Shown here one piece after another: positions 50,911-59,364 of a stretch of DNA of 64,000 bases (position 1 is the first letter of the stretch; each line of letters starts with the position of its first letter). The notes under the pieces were generated by a model. It was given only the letters and a program-made list of their open reading frames with translations. It made no database searches and was not told the origin of the DNA. The stretch is from an uncultured Opitutaceae bacterium (lineage in GTDB: Bacteria > Verrucomicrobiota > Verrucomicrobiia > Opitutales > Opitutaceae). The stretch is taken from contig CAIXHE010000063.1 in NCBI GenBank assembly GCA_903919205.1, positions 1 through 64,000 on the forward strand. The letters run 5' to 3'. The translations under genes were made by a program, and so were the position numbers.

Positions 50911-51737
50911 GCCGCCTCGCGTTCCGCCACGAGGCGATGGCCACGTATTTCGAGATCGAGCTGGAGGGGGCCGATCCCGCCTACGGCCGAGCCGCGGCCG
51001 CCGCCGCCTTCCGCGAGCTTGACCGGCTGGAGGGCGAGCTCAGCCGCTACGTGGAGTCGAGCGACATCTCCCGGGCGAACCGGCTCGCGGCGGGCGCCTC
51101 GACGGTGATCGGCGACGACGCGATGGAGTGCCTGCTGGTAGCAGCGGGCGTGGCCGCCTCCACCGGGCGCGCGTTCGACCCGGCCTACGCCTCGGGCCCG
51201 GGCGAGTCGGGGGCGCCCGCCTTCGCCCTGGATCCCGCGGCGCACGTGCTGACGGCGAGGAGCTCGCCGCTGCGCCTCGACCTTGGTGCGGTGGGCAAGG
51301 GCTTCGCGCTCGACCGGCTGGCCGGCGTCCTTCGCGAATGGGGCGTCGGTTCGGCCCTGCTCAACAGCGGGGGAAGCACGGCGCTTGCGCTCGGCTCGCG
51401 GGGGGCCGAGGGAGGGTGGGCGGTCGCGATGGGCGAGGCGCCCCACCGCAGGCAGCTGCGGCTGCGGGGGACGGCGCTCAGCGGCTCGGGCGTGGCTGTC
51501 AAGGGGGCGCACGTCGTCGACCCGCGGAGCGGACGTGCGGCGACGCGCGCCGAGCGGGCGTGGGCGCACGCCCCCAATGCCGCCCTGGCCGACGCGCTCT
51601 CGACGGCCTTCTTCGTGATGAGCGACGCCGAGGTGGCCGCGTTCTGCGCGGAGCACGAGGGGGTCGGCGCCGCCCTTGCGCGGCCCGACGGGAGCCTCGC
51701 CCTCCACGGGACGCTGGCCGCGGGGCCCTACGAGTAG
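50907..51737 (+). CDS. apbE: ApbE-family FAD:protein FMN transferase, no signal peptide
   Basis: A 276-residue ApbE-family protein. FAD-binding motifs are DLGAVGKGFALDRL and LLNSGGSTALALG, and the metal-site motif DALSTAFFVM is intact. N-terminal AMATYFEIELEG is the family start. ApbE transfers FMN to Thr or Ser in flavinylation motifs of exported proteins, and is usually a lipoprotein or membrane protein facing the periplasm. This one has no signal peptide, so it should act in the cytoplasm unless exported in another way. Start at ATG 50907 overlaps the GT2 stop as ATGA. It overlaps the convergent FAD oxidase by 10 bases. Confidence 0.87.
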   Translation: MSRLAFRHEAMATYFEIELEGADPAYGRAAAAAAFRELDRLEGELSRYVESSDISRANRLAAGASTVIGDDAMECLLVAAGVAASTGRAFDPAYASGPGESGAPAFALDPAAHVLTARSSPLRLDLGAVGKGFALDRLAGVLREWGVGSALLNSGGSTALALGSRGAEGGWAVAMGEAPHRRQLRLRGTALSGSGVAVKGAHVVDPRSGRAATRAERAWAHAPNAALADALSTAFFVMSDAEVAAFCAEHEGVGAALARPDGSLALHGTLAAGPYE

Positions 51738-53149
51738 AGGAAGCTCGGCAGCGCCGCCGAGACGGCGGGGGTCGACAGGCGGCGGAACTTGCCGGGGTTG
51801 AGGAGTCCCTTGGGGTCGGCCTCCCCCTTCAGGCCCGCCTTCAGCTCGAGCACGTTGTCGTGGGCCGCCTCCTCGATGTAGCAGGTGTGCGGGTTGTTGC
51901 TCGCGATGCCGAGCTCGCCGGCGTACGCGATCACCTCGCGCAGGCGGTCCTCGCTCACGAACCTCACGACCGGGATCAGCACCGCCTTCACCTCGCCGAA
52001 CTCGCCGCTGGCCTTGTGGCCGCGAACGAACTCGAAGTGGAGGTGGATGTCGCCCGGGAAGCGGGCCTTCAGCTTCGCGGACTGCTCGGCGAAGTTCGGG
52101 CCCATTCCGAGCTGCAGGAACGTGTGGCCGGGGTGGCTCTTGAGCATCCAGAGCGTGCTGTGGTTCCAGCCGTACTCCATGATCATCGGCTGGCTCTTCG
52201 GGTCCTTGTGCGGGATCACGTGCGTCACCTTCAGGCCGCGCTGCTTCGCCTCGTCGACGATCTGGGGGGTGGCGGACTGGTCGACCTCGAGGAAGATGAG
52301 GGAATGGCCCCCCGGCAGCCACTTGCGCAGGGGCTTGAAGCTCTCGCCAAAGGAGGGTTCGAGGAGCGACACCAGCCGCTTGGGGATCGCGTCGTCATAC
52401 GCCACCCTGGAGCAGAAGGCGGTCACCGCCGCCCAGTCGGTCCCAGCCACGATGATCTGGTCCCACTTGCGGGCGGGCGCGAGGCGGAGTTGGAGCTCGG
52501 TGATCACCCCGTTTGTCCCGTAGGCGTGGAATGCCTTGAGCGCCTCCTCCTCCTCGAGCACGAGCTCGCGCGGCTCGGCCTCGAGGGTCAGAAGCTTGAT
52601 GCGCTTGATGGTCCCCTGGTCGCGGAGGCCCCCCCACGTGATCGATCCTATGCCGGCGCTTCCGCCCGCGATGAAGCCTCCCACGGTGGACTTGACCCAG
52701 GTCGACGGCACGCAGCGCATCTCCCATCCCCGGGTCCTCACGGCGCGCTCCAGGTTGATCACGCGCACCCCCGGCTCCACCGTGGCCACGCCGTCGGCTA
52801 TCTCGAGGATCCGGTCGATGCCCGTGATGTCGATCACCAGGCCGCCGCAGAGGGGGATGCACTGCCCGTAGTTGCCGGTGGCGCCCCCGCGCACGGTGAC
52901 GGGCAGGTCGTTGCGGTAGGCGAGGGCCAGCACCTCGCGCAGCGTCTCCACGCTGTCGACCTTGACCGCGGCCGAGGCGCGGCGCGGCTCGAGGCGGTCC
53001 TTGAGCACGGGGGAGTACCAGTAGCAGTCCTTGGAGAGTGACTCGACCTCACCCTCCGCCGTGATGACCTGGTCGGTGCCGACCAGGGCAGATAATTCCT
53101 GTACGACCGTGGGGGACACGGCCACGAAACCCGGAGTGAGCGTGGTCAT
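51728..53149 (-). CDS. FAD-binding oxidase, VAO/GlcD-like
   Basis: A 473-residue flavoprotein of the vanillyl-alcohol oxidase group. The FAD pyrophosphate loop VTVRGGATGNYGQCIPLCGG and the second FAD stretch PSTWVKSTVGGFIAGGSAGIGS are clear. The C-terminal motif GLLNPGKFRRL is the family end. It is like glycolate or D-lactate dehydrogenase subunit GlcD, with a soluble fold and no membrane anchor. The substrate is likely a 2-hydroxy acid, not proven. Start at ATG 53149. Its 3' end overlaps apbE by 10 bases, tail to tail. Confidence 0.87.
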   Translation of the reverse strand: MTTLTPGFVAVSPTVVQELSALVGTDQVITAEGEVESLSKDCYWYSPVLKDRLEPRRASAAVKVDSVETLREVLALAYRNDLPVTVRGGATGNYGQCIPLCGGLVIDITGIDRILEIADGVATVEPGVRVINLERAVRTRGWEMRCVPSTWVKSTVGGFIAGGSAGIGSITWGGLRDQGTIKRIKLLTLEAEPRELVLEEEEALKAFHAYGTNGVITELQLRLAPARKWDQIIVAGTDWAAVTAFCSRVAYDDAIPKRLVSLLEPSFGESFKPLRKWLPGGHSLIFLEVDQSATPQIVDEAKQRGLKVTHVIPHKDPKSQPMIMEYGWNHSTLWMLKSHPGHTFLQLGMGPNFAEQSAKLKARFPGDIHLHFEFVRGHKASGEFGEVKAVLIPVVRFVSEDRLREVIAYAGELGIASNNPHTCYIEEAAHDNVLELKAGLKGEADPKGLLNPGKFRRLSTPAVSAALPSFLYS

Positions 53150-53357
53150 GGACCCTGAGGCTAGCTGTGGCCGACACCCCCTCAACCGCAATGCCTGCGC
53201 GCGGATTGCCATAAACTGAGCATGGATGAACCGGACAATCGGCGCGCGCGGGCAATCTCTGCGGCGGCGCCGCCGTGTCAGCCGGTTGACGGGATGCCCG
53301 CTTTTGTGTCCTCTGGCCCGTCGCCCCCATGAACCCAGGCCCCGCAGCTACCCCGAC

Positions 53358-54188
53358 ATGACGCTCCGCGACCAGCATGTGCTCGTCACGGGAGGCTCGA
53401 GCGGGATAGGCCTGGCGATCGCTCGCAGGTGCGCGCTCGCGGGTGCCAGGGTGAGCCTGCTGGCCCGCGACCCTGCGAAGCTCGCGTCCGCGGCCGAGTC
53501 CATTCGCGCGGCCGCGCCGGGCGCCAGGGTGGCCGTGGCCTCCGCGGATGTGTCGGCGGAGCCCCAGGTGCTCCCGGCCCTCGCGTTGCTTCAGTCCGAG
53601 CTCGGGCCGGTGGACGTGCTGGTCGCCTCCGCGGGCGTGTCGATGCCCGGGTACTTCGAGGAGATCCCCGTGGAGGTGTTCGAGCGCAGCATGGCCGTCA
53701 ACTATCTCGGGGTCGTCTATCCGGCGAAGGCCCTGGTGCCCGGGATGAGGCAGCGCCGCCGCGGCGCCATCGTCATCATCTCATCGGGGGTCGGGCTCGT
53801 CGGCATCTTCGGCTACACGCCCTACGCCCCGACCAAGTTCGCCCTACGCGGCCTCGCCGAGTCGCTTCGCTCCGAGCTGCGCTCGAGCGGGGTCGGGGTG
53901 ACGATCGTCTATCCCCCGGACACGCAGACCCCGCAGCTCGAGCAGGAGAACGCCACGAAGCCCGCCGAGACACGCGCCCTGACCGCAGCCGGCGGTACAT
54001 GGACCGCAGACGCGGTGGCCCGCGCCGCGGTCACCGGCCTCGAGCGCGGCCGCTTTGCCGTCACTCCCGGCCTCTCCATGACCGCGCTCGGGGCCTTCCA
54101 CAGCGTCCTCGGCCCCCTGATTCGCTGGGGCTGTGACCGAATCGCCCAGCGTGCTCGCGCGGTGCATGGCAAGGGTGGTCCCGCATGA
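53358..54188 (+). CDS. Short-chain reductase resembling 3-ketodihydrosphingosine reductase
   Basis: A 276-residue classical SDR. The cofactor loop is TGGSSGIG, with VDVLVASAGVS and NYLGVVYPAKAL; the catalytic Ser and Tyr-x-x-x-Lys are in ISSGVG and YAPTKFALRGLAESLRSE. The segment YPPDTQTPQLEQENATKPAE after the active site is very close to the same region of eukaryotic 3-ketodihydrosphingosine reductase (KDSR), recalled from memory. KDSR reduces the ketone in sphingoid base synthesis. Serine palmitoyltransferase is not in the window. Start at ATG 53358 is the first that gives the standard SDR N-terminus. Confidence 0.85.
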   Translation: MTLRDQHVLVTGGSSGIGLAIARRCALAGARVSLLARDPAKLASAAESIRAAAPGARVAVASADVSAEPQVLPALALLQSELGPVDVLVASAGVSMPGYFEEIPVEVFERSMAVNYLGVVYPAKALVPGMRQRRRGAIVIISSGVGLVGIFGYTPYAPTKFALRGLAESLRSELRSSGVGVTIVYPPDTQTPQLEQENATKPAETRALTAAGGTWTADAVARAAVTGLERGRFAVTPGLSMTALGAFHSVLGPLIRWGCDRIAQRARAVHGKGGPA

Positions 54189-54204
54189 GCTCCCGGGCCG
54201 GGGC

Positions 54205-55308
54205 TCAGTCGAGGAGGACCTCGTAGACCTCGACCAGGGCTGTGCCGGTGTCGCCGCTCGCGCCCTCGACCACCGCGGTGTACGAACCGGCCTCGAGCTG
54301 GATCAGGATCGCGTCGTCGCCGGCGCTCGGGGGCGCTAGCTTCGTGGCCTCGATCTGGGTCACGAGGCTAGGGTCCGACTGGTTCTGCCAGCCGGTGTTC
54401 GAGGCCTGGGCCGTCTGTCCCCTGTAGAGCGTCACGGTCGGGTCTGGAACGGGGGAGGTGACGCCATAGTTCGCCAGTCCCGGGCCCATCACCCTGACGA
54501 GCACGAGCTTCGGGCCGCCCTCGACCACGAAGCCGCCGATCAGCACATTCTGGCCGGTGCCCACGAATCCTCGCGTCGATACGTTGCCCAGGCGATTCGC
54601 GGCCGCGTCGCGGAAGGCGGTGAAGCTGAAGGAGCCGGCGTCGTCCGTGAACGTCCCCGCCATCGTGAAGGCGTTCGTCGTGAAGGATCCCGAGGCGGCC
54701 GTGCCTTTTACCGTCGTGAACTGGAGCGTGCCGCCGGCGTCGGTTGAGTCGGGCGTGACGGTTCCGATGCCGCCGGTGTAGGTCCCCGGGGAGGTCGCGT
54801 GGATCACGTAGAGATTGTTGTTGGCGTCGACAATCAGGGTCAGGTTGCCCGTGGCCGAGGATGCCTCGTTCGAGGCGCGCCCGGAGAAGCGGCCGTTGAT
54901 GATCGACACGCCGCCCGAGTTATTCGCTCCGAACCAGACGCTCCTCGGGGCGGTGAACCCCACGGGGGCCGACCAGCTCGGGCTGCTGACCGAACCGGTG
55001 ATCGTGGCCGAGGCCCCGGTCGCGGAGAGGTTGCCGGTGACGCCGTAGCCGATCTCGCCCGTGATCGTGAAGTTGCCCGAGGCGTCGATCGTCGTCGTGG
55101 CCTTGCCCACCTGCTGCTGGCCGGTGTCGAAGAGGAAGGCGTCGAGCGAGTTGTTGTCGTGGACCGCGATCACCGCGGTGACGCTCGTGTTGATCGGCGT
55201 CGTGTAGATGCCGCGCAGGCTCACCTGCGCGGAGGCGTTGCTCAGAGCGGCTGCGGTGAAGGCGAGGAGGGCGCCCGCCGCGTGCTTCCAGGAGTTCATG
55301 GGTGTCAT
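54205..55308 (-). CDS. Secreted protein with verrucomicrobial C-terminal domain
   Basis: A 367-residue exported protein (signal to about residue 28, ending NASAQ). The first ~225 residues are low-complexity beta-rich sequence, full of Gly, Ser, Thr and Asn. The C-terminal part RLGNVSTRGFVGTGQNVLIGGFVVEGG, then VRVMGPGLANYGVTSPVPDPTVTLYRG and YTAVVEGASGDTGTALVEVYEV, is a recurrent domain on secreted proteins of Opitutaceae and relatives, and is my main taxonomic clue. Function unknown, perhaps surface attachment or sorting. Start at 55308 or the ATG at 55299. Same strand as the amidohydrolase, 57 bases after it. Confidence 0.8.
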   Translation of the reverse strand: MTPMNSWKHAAGALLAFTAAALSNASAQVSLRGIYTTPINTSVTAVIAVHDNNSLDAFLFDTGQQQVGKATTTIDASGNFTITGEIGYGVTGNLSATGASATITGSVSSPSWSAPVGFTAPRSVWFGANNSGGVSIINGRFSGRASNEASSATGNLTLIVDANNNLYVIHATSPGTYTGGIGTVTPDSTDAGGTLQFTTVKGTAASGSFTTNAFTMAGTFTDDAGSFSFTAFRDAAANRLGNVSTRGFVGTGQNVLIGGFVVEGGPKLVLVRVMGPGLANYGVTSPVPDPTVTLYRGQTAQASNTGWQNQSDPSLVTQIEATKLAPPSAGDDAILIQLEAGSYTAVVEGASGDTGTALVEVYEVLLD

Positions 55309-55365
55309 GGGGGATGATGGATGTGACTCCCCCCAGAGACGCCCGCTGCATGCGGCGGTTACACC

Positions 55366-56748
55366 CTACTGGGACGTCAGCGGTCCGAGATGGCTGCCGA
55401 CCTTCTGCATCGCTCGGTCGAGCCCCTGCGTGAGCGTGGCCCAGTCGCCGAGCGTGGCGTCTGCGGGGAGAGCCACCTCCTCGTGGGTCCCCGAAACGGC
55501 GATCGGCGTCCACGGGAGCGCCGGAGCGAGCGACTCGACCAGGGCCTTCTGGCCGTACAGCGGGCGGCCGCCGACCATCACCATCCTCACGTCCGCAGGC
55601 CCCGAGCGAACGAGCGCATGGTAGGCATCGCCGCGGGCCGCCCGCACAACGAGCACGTCGGCCATGAACCCGGTTCTGAGCTCGCCCACCTTGTCGCCGG
55701 CTCCCGCCAGTGCGGCGGGCACCGAGGTGGCCATGCGCACGAGCTGCGCGTCCGTGAAGAGGGGCTTGGGAAGCGCCGCATTCCAGCGGGCCGCGTAGGC
55801 GAGCTCCTCAAGCATGCCGTCGCTGCCCGTCGGGCTCCAGTCCGGGGCGATCGAGATCGTGACGCCTGCCTCGCTAGCTGCGGCGACGTCGGCCGTTGCA
55901 CCGTACAGCTCGAAGTTGCTGCGCGGCGACCACACGAGACCCACGCCCGCCCGGTGCATCTCCTCAAACTGCTCCCGGTGCAGGGCCACCCCGTGGATTA
56001 GGGTGACGCCCGGCATCAGGAGGCCGCGCGCCTTCAGGATGCGGTATTCCATCGCCGAACTGGCGTCGTGCGGGCTTCCCTCGGCGAGGTGGATCAGCAG
56101 GCTCCTGAGCCGGCCGCTCGCCAGGTCGGCGCGGATCTCCTCGACGGTGGACTGCGGGAGGACGAGGGGGAAGACCTCATAGCGCACGGGCTCGGGCGTG
56201 CCGTCGGGGTACAGCCGCGAGCCGAGGTCGAGCATGCGCATCATGCCGGGGTAGGGTGGCGCGAACCCGGGCCCGAGGTCGTTCGCGTAGAGGCCGGCGA
56301 GCGACGTTGCGCCGCCGGCGATCGCCTTGACTTCGGCGTACCGGGCCATGGCCGGCCCGTGTCCGCCGCTGATCAGGGTCGCATGCGGCCCGGCGAGGGC
56401 CGAGAGGTAGGCCGGCAACTGTTGCCACTCGTAGCGATTGGGGAACACGGTTCCCGCGCTCCAGCGGGGAAATACATCCCAGGTGAGGTGATTGTGCAGG
56501 TCGATGAGGCCCGGCAGCACGATGCCCCCCGTCTCGACGACCCGTAGGCCGTCCGGAAACGGCGGCCGAAGCACGGACTCGATCCGCTCGCCCGAGATGA
56601 CAACCGCCCCGTCGGAGAGGACGCCCTCGGGGGTCACGATCTCGCCGCGGAGGGCGAAGCGGTCCGCACCCGAGGCGCTGGCGGTGACGACGGCGAAGGC
56701 CGCCCAAGCAAGGAGGAGGCAGGACGACCTTTGGCAGGCACGCATCAT
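55366..56748 (-). CDS. Exported amidohydrolase
   Basis: A 460-residue amidohydrolase superfamily protein, with a signal-like N-terminus (CLLLAWAAFAVVTASASG). Metal-site motifs are LPGLIDLHNHLTWD (His-x-His), HLAEGSPHDASS and LIHGVAL, and the Asp region SIAPDWSPTGSDGMLEEL. The C-terminal FMADVLVVRAARGDAYHALV is typical of imidazolonepropionase-like or related enzymes with a composite beta domain. It probably hydrolyses a cyclic amide or similar bond outside the cytoplasm; substrate unknown. Start at ATG 56748 or one codon later. Confidence 0.83.
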   Translation of the reverse strand: MMRACQRSSCLLLAWAAFAVVTASASGADRFALRGEIVTPEGVLSDGAVVISGERIESVLRPPFPDGLRVVETGGIVLPGLIDLHNHLTWDVFPRWSAGTVFPNRYEWQQLPAYLSALAGPHATLISGGHGPAMARYAEVKAIAGGATSLAGLYANDLGPGFAPPYPGMMRMLDLGSRLYPDGTPEPVRYEVFPLVLPQSTVEEIRADLASGRLRSLLIHLAEGSPHDASSAMEYRILKARGLLMPGVTLIHGVALHREQFEEMHRAGVGLVWSPRSNFELYGATADVAAASEAGVTISIAPDWSPTGSDGMLEELAYAARWNAALPKPLFTDAQLVRMATSVPAALAGAGDKVGELRTGFMADVLVVRAARGDAYHALVRSGPADVRMVMVGGRPLYGQKALVESLAPALPWTPIAVSGTHEEVALPADATLGDWATLTQGLDRAMQKVGSHLGPLTSQ

Positions 56749-56936
56749 CGAGCGATGCAACGTCGGGGCCCAGCGGGGGCCAGCCAAATCGGAGGCCTGC
56801 ACAGTCCCGAACACCCCGAAGCCGGGGCCCTCGATGCCGATAGTTGCGTGAGCGCCTGATGGGGAGGGTGTTCCGTGCGACTTTATCGGGGAGGACACAG
56901 CGGCTCACGTCACTGGTAATCTGTTGCCTGCGGGTG

Positions 56937-56942
56937 TATAAA
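56937..56942 (+). promoter_or_regulatory. Candidate -10 element of a leaderless XRE-receiver transcript
   Basis: TATAAA lies 7 bases before the only possible start codon (GTG 56950) of the XRE-receiver gene, because an in-frame stop lies 33 bases upstream and no other start exists between. Transcription starting about 7 bases after this hexamer would give a leaderless message. No good -35 element is present at the expected distance. Confidence 0.4.
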
Positions 56943-56949
56943 GGCGGGC

Positions 56950-57666
56950 GTGTCGGGGAAGCTGCATAAGGTCTCAGGCGACCGAGCGGTCCAAGCCGAG
57001 CTGGGCCTCAACCTGAGGGCCTATAGGCAGCGCATGGGCCTCAGCCAAGCCGAGCTAGCCTCGCTATCGAACCTGGAGCGCTCCTACGTGTCCGGCATCG
57101 AGGGCGGCTCCCGCGTAGCTTCGCTGCGAAGCATCGTGAGCCTAGCCGGCGCGCTTGACGTGCCCGTCGGCGGGCTGCTCGGACGGTCGCGACCCTCGGA
57201 GGTTTCCCGTGGGAACCCTCCGCGTCGAAGAGGCGCTCCGCGGGCTCCCTCCGACGTGCTGCTCGTCGAGGACAATTCTGTGGATGCGGAGCTCGCGGTG
57301 CGGCTGTTTCGACGGGCACAGCTCGAGAATCCGCTTGTGATCGCCCGTGATGCCGAGGAGGCCATGGAGTACTTGTTCGGCAACGGGCGCTTCTCGAACA
57401 AACCCCCGGGCAAGCCGCAGCTGATCGTGCTCGACCTCAACTTGCCGCAGATGTCCGGCCTCGAGTTCCTGAGGAGGGTGAAGGGCTATCCAAGCACCCG
57501 GGACATCCCCGTGATGGTTCTCAGCGGCGAACGCAATCTTGAGATAATCCGCGAGTGCGGGCGCTTAGGGGCCGAGTGCTACCTGGTGAAGCCGCTCAGC
57601 GTGGAGAGCCTGATCCGGGCCACGCCACAGCTCGGCCTCTCGTCCTGCCGGGTGCAGATGGCCTAG
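56950..57666 (+). CDS. XRE DNA-binding domain fused to a receiver domain
   Basis: A 238-residue two-domain regulator. Residues ~18-78 are an XRE helix-turn-helix (LGLNLRAYRQRMGLSQAELA, SYVSGIEGG). After an Arg/Pro-rich linker comes a receiver (about 101-230) with DVLLVEDNSVDAELAVRLF, phospho-acceptor Asp162 in LIVLDLNLPQMSG, Ser192 in VLSGE and Lys214 in YLVKPLS. The receiver is closest to the Rcp1 type used by phytochrome-like kinases. Order is unusual, since response regulators normally place the receiver first. Phosphorylation may control XRE DNA binding. Only the GTG start at 56950 is available; no kinase is adjacent. Confidence 0.88.
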   Translation: MSGKLHKVSGDRAVQAELGLNLRAYRQRMGLSQAELASLSNLERSYVSGIEGGSRVASLRSIVSLAGALDVPVGGLLGRSRPSEVSRGNPPRRRGAPRAPSDVLLVEDNSVDAELAVRLFRRAQLENPLVIARDAEEAMEYLFGNGRFSNKPPGKPQLIVLDLNLPQMSGLEFLRRVKGYPSTRDIPVMVLSGERNLEIIRECGRLGAECYLVKPLSVESLIRATPQLGLSSCRVQMA

Positions 57667-57712
57667 CCGCCGCCCGGCTTGTCATGGCCCGGGGCGGCGG
57701 CATGCTCCCCGC

Positions 57713-58699
57713 ATGCACCCGAAGGTTGTCGTTGTCGGCAGCTTCGTCCAGGACCTCTCGTGGAAGTGCGAGGGCTTTCCCGGACCCGGCGAGACCGTGA
57801 TCGGCCGCTTTGCCTCGGGACCTGGCGGCAAGGGATCGAATCAGGCGGTGGCCTCGGGCCGTGCGGGCGTCCCCACGCTATTTGTCGGCGCGGTGGGCGC
57901 GGATGGATTCGCGCGGGAGGCCGCGCGGTTCTACAGGTCGGAGGGCATCGCGGCCCGCTTCGTGGTCAAGCGCGGGTACCCGACCGCGACCGCTGCAGTC
58001 CTCGTGAACGCGGACGGCCAAAATGAGATCGTGGTGGCCCTGGGGGCTAGCGAGCGACTGGCGCCGCGCGACATCCCCCTCCCGCCGATTCGTAGGGCGA
58101 GCATCGTCGTGTGTCAGCACGAGGCGAGCCTATCGGCCAACGCGTTCGTGTTCAGGACGGCCCGACGGTCGGGCGCGGCCACCTTGCTCAACCCGGCCCC
58201 CATGCGGCGCGACTTCGACCCCGGGATCCTCGCGCTGACCGACATCCTGGTGCCCAACGAGTCCGAATGCCTGGCGCTCGCCGCGCGGCTGCCGGCGTGC
58301 CGCGCGTGGGTTCGCCGCAGGCTTCCCGGCCTGCTCGGCCCCCTCGGGGTGGCTGAGCTCGAGCGCATGGAGCCGCGTCTCCTGAACCAGCTTTGCCGCA
58401 GGATGGGGGTGCCCACGGTGGTCGTGACGCTCGGGCGACGAGGCTGCCTCGTGTCGCAAGGCGAGGACGCCTTCACGCTCCTGCCCGCTCACGAGGGCAT
58501 CCGGGTGGTCGACACCACGGGGGCGGGCGACGCTTTCATCGGCGGATTCGCAGCGGGCTTCGTGCAGCACTCGGGCGACATGGTCGCCGCAGCGCGCCTC
58601 GGAAACGCGGTGGCGGCGCTTTCGATCACGAAATTTGGGACAGCGCCCTCGATGCCGACGCAGGCGCAGACGCGCAGGTTTCTTGCTGGGCGTCCCTGA
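57713..58699 (+). CDS. PfkB-family sugar kinase, ribokinase-like
   Basis: A 328-residue PfkB kinase. The N-terminal substrate motif ASGPGGKGSNQAVASGRAG is typical of ribokinases. The C-terminal PfkB signature DTTGAGDAFIGGFAAGF contains the catalytic Asp. Between them lie VVVCQHEASLS and the NESE motif (DILVPNESECLAL), and an insertion (CRAWVRRRLPGLLGPLGVAELERMEPR) that enlarges the lid region. Presumably phosphorylates a pentose or related sugar. Start at ATG 57713. No sugar transporter adjacent. Confidence 0.85.
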   Translation: MHPKVVVVGSFVQDLSWKCEGFPGPGETVIGRFASGPGGKGSNQAVASGRAGVPTLFVGAVGADGFAREAARFYRSEGIAARFVVKRGYPTATAAVLVNADGQNEIVVALGASERLAPRDIPLPPIRRASIVVCQHEASLSANAFVFRTARRSGAATLLNPAPMRRDFDPGILALTDILVPNESECLALAARLPACRAWVRRRLPGLLGPLGVAELERMEPRLLNQLCRRMGVPTVVVTLGRRGCLVSQGEDAFTLLPAHEGIRVVDTTGAGDAFIGGFAAGFVQHSGDMVAAARLGNAVAALSITKFGTAPSMPTQAQTRRFLAGRP

Positions 58700-59364
58700 T
58701 CGACGTCGGCGCCGGCATGCTCGACGGGCCGGGAGACCAGGGAACGCAGGTCCTGCGGTCGCAGGCAGCCTCCTGCGCCTGGAGGAATCCCTCCGGGGTC
58801 GACGCGGATGCCCGTCGTCGCGGGCCTGCACTTCAGGGTTCCAATCCTCGGCGCGCGAGCCGTCCACCCACGGCCTGAATCGACGCGTCGGACTCTCGAC
58901 GTCCCGGGACTTCGGGAGCGAGATATATATTATTTATATGCAAATGAGCGGTCTGATAATGCTCTTTATATGAAAGCTTAGCGCAACAATAACGGCCTCT
59001 TTCAACCCCATGGCACGCCATTGGCTGAGTGGTCCGTCAGGCATATGGACCTCCATTCTCAACAGGCGTGTGAAGGGGACGGCATGATGCTCGGCGGTGC
59101 CGAGCCCGGACGGGACGGGCGAGGAGTCCCTTGTCACGTCCGTGCGCGGGAGCATGCCCCGTCTTCGGCCCGCGCGAATCTTCAGGCGCCTGGGATCGCG
59201 CGCACGCGCGCGCACGGGAGCGATGGAATGTCCGGCCTTTAGGATGGCGCACGGACGCCATCTCGACCGAGCCGGGGTCGGAGCCCCTGGGTCGGCGACC
59301 CGCCGCGCGGCTAGGCTCGATTTCAGGGAATGGGTAAATTTTCGACCGTAACACTACAAACTAC
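58700..59364. other. 665-base non-coding region with AT-rich island
   Basis: No gene can be supported here; the small ORFs in the track are shadows. The first ~200 bases contain short inverted GC repeats (CGCAGG...CCTGCG) after the sugar kinase, possibly a terminator. Around 58920-58985 lies an AT-rich island (GAGATATATATTATTTATAT, TGATAATGCTCTTTATATGA) in otherwise GC-rich sequence. The last 40 bases before the TonB receptor (GGGTAAATTTTCGACC) are again AT-rich and are the likely promoter. Confidence 0.55.

Noticed and set aside
58833-59354. Small ORFs in the gap before the TonB receptor (60-112 codons)
   Set aside because: Several overlap each other on both strands, and none has a signal, helix or motif; they look like random frames.
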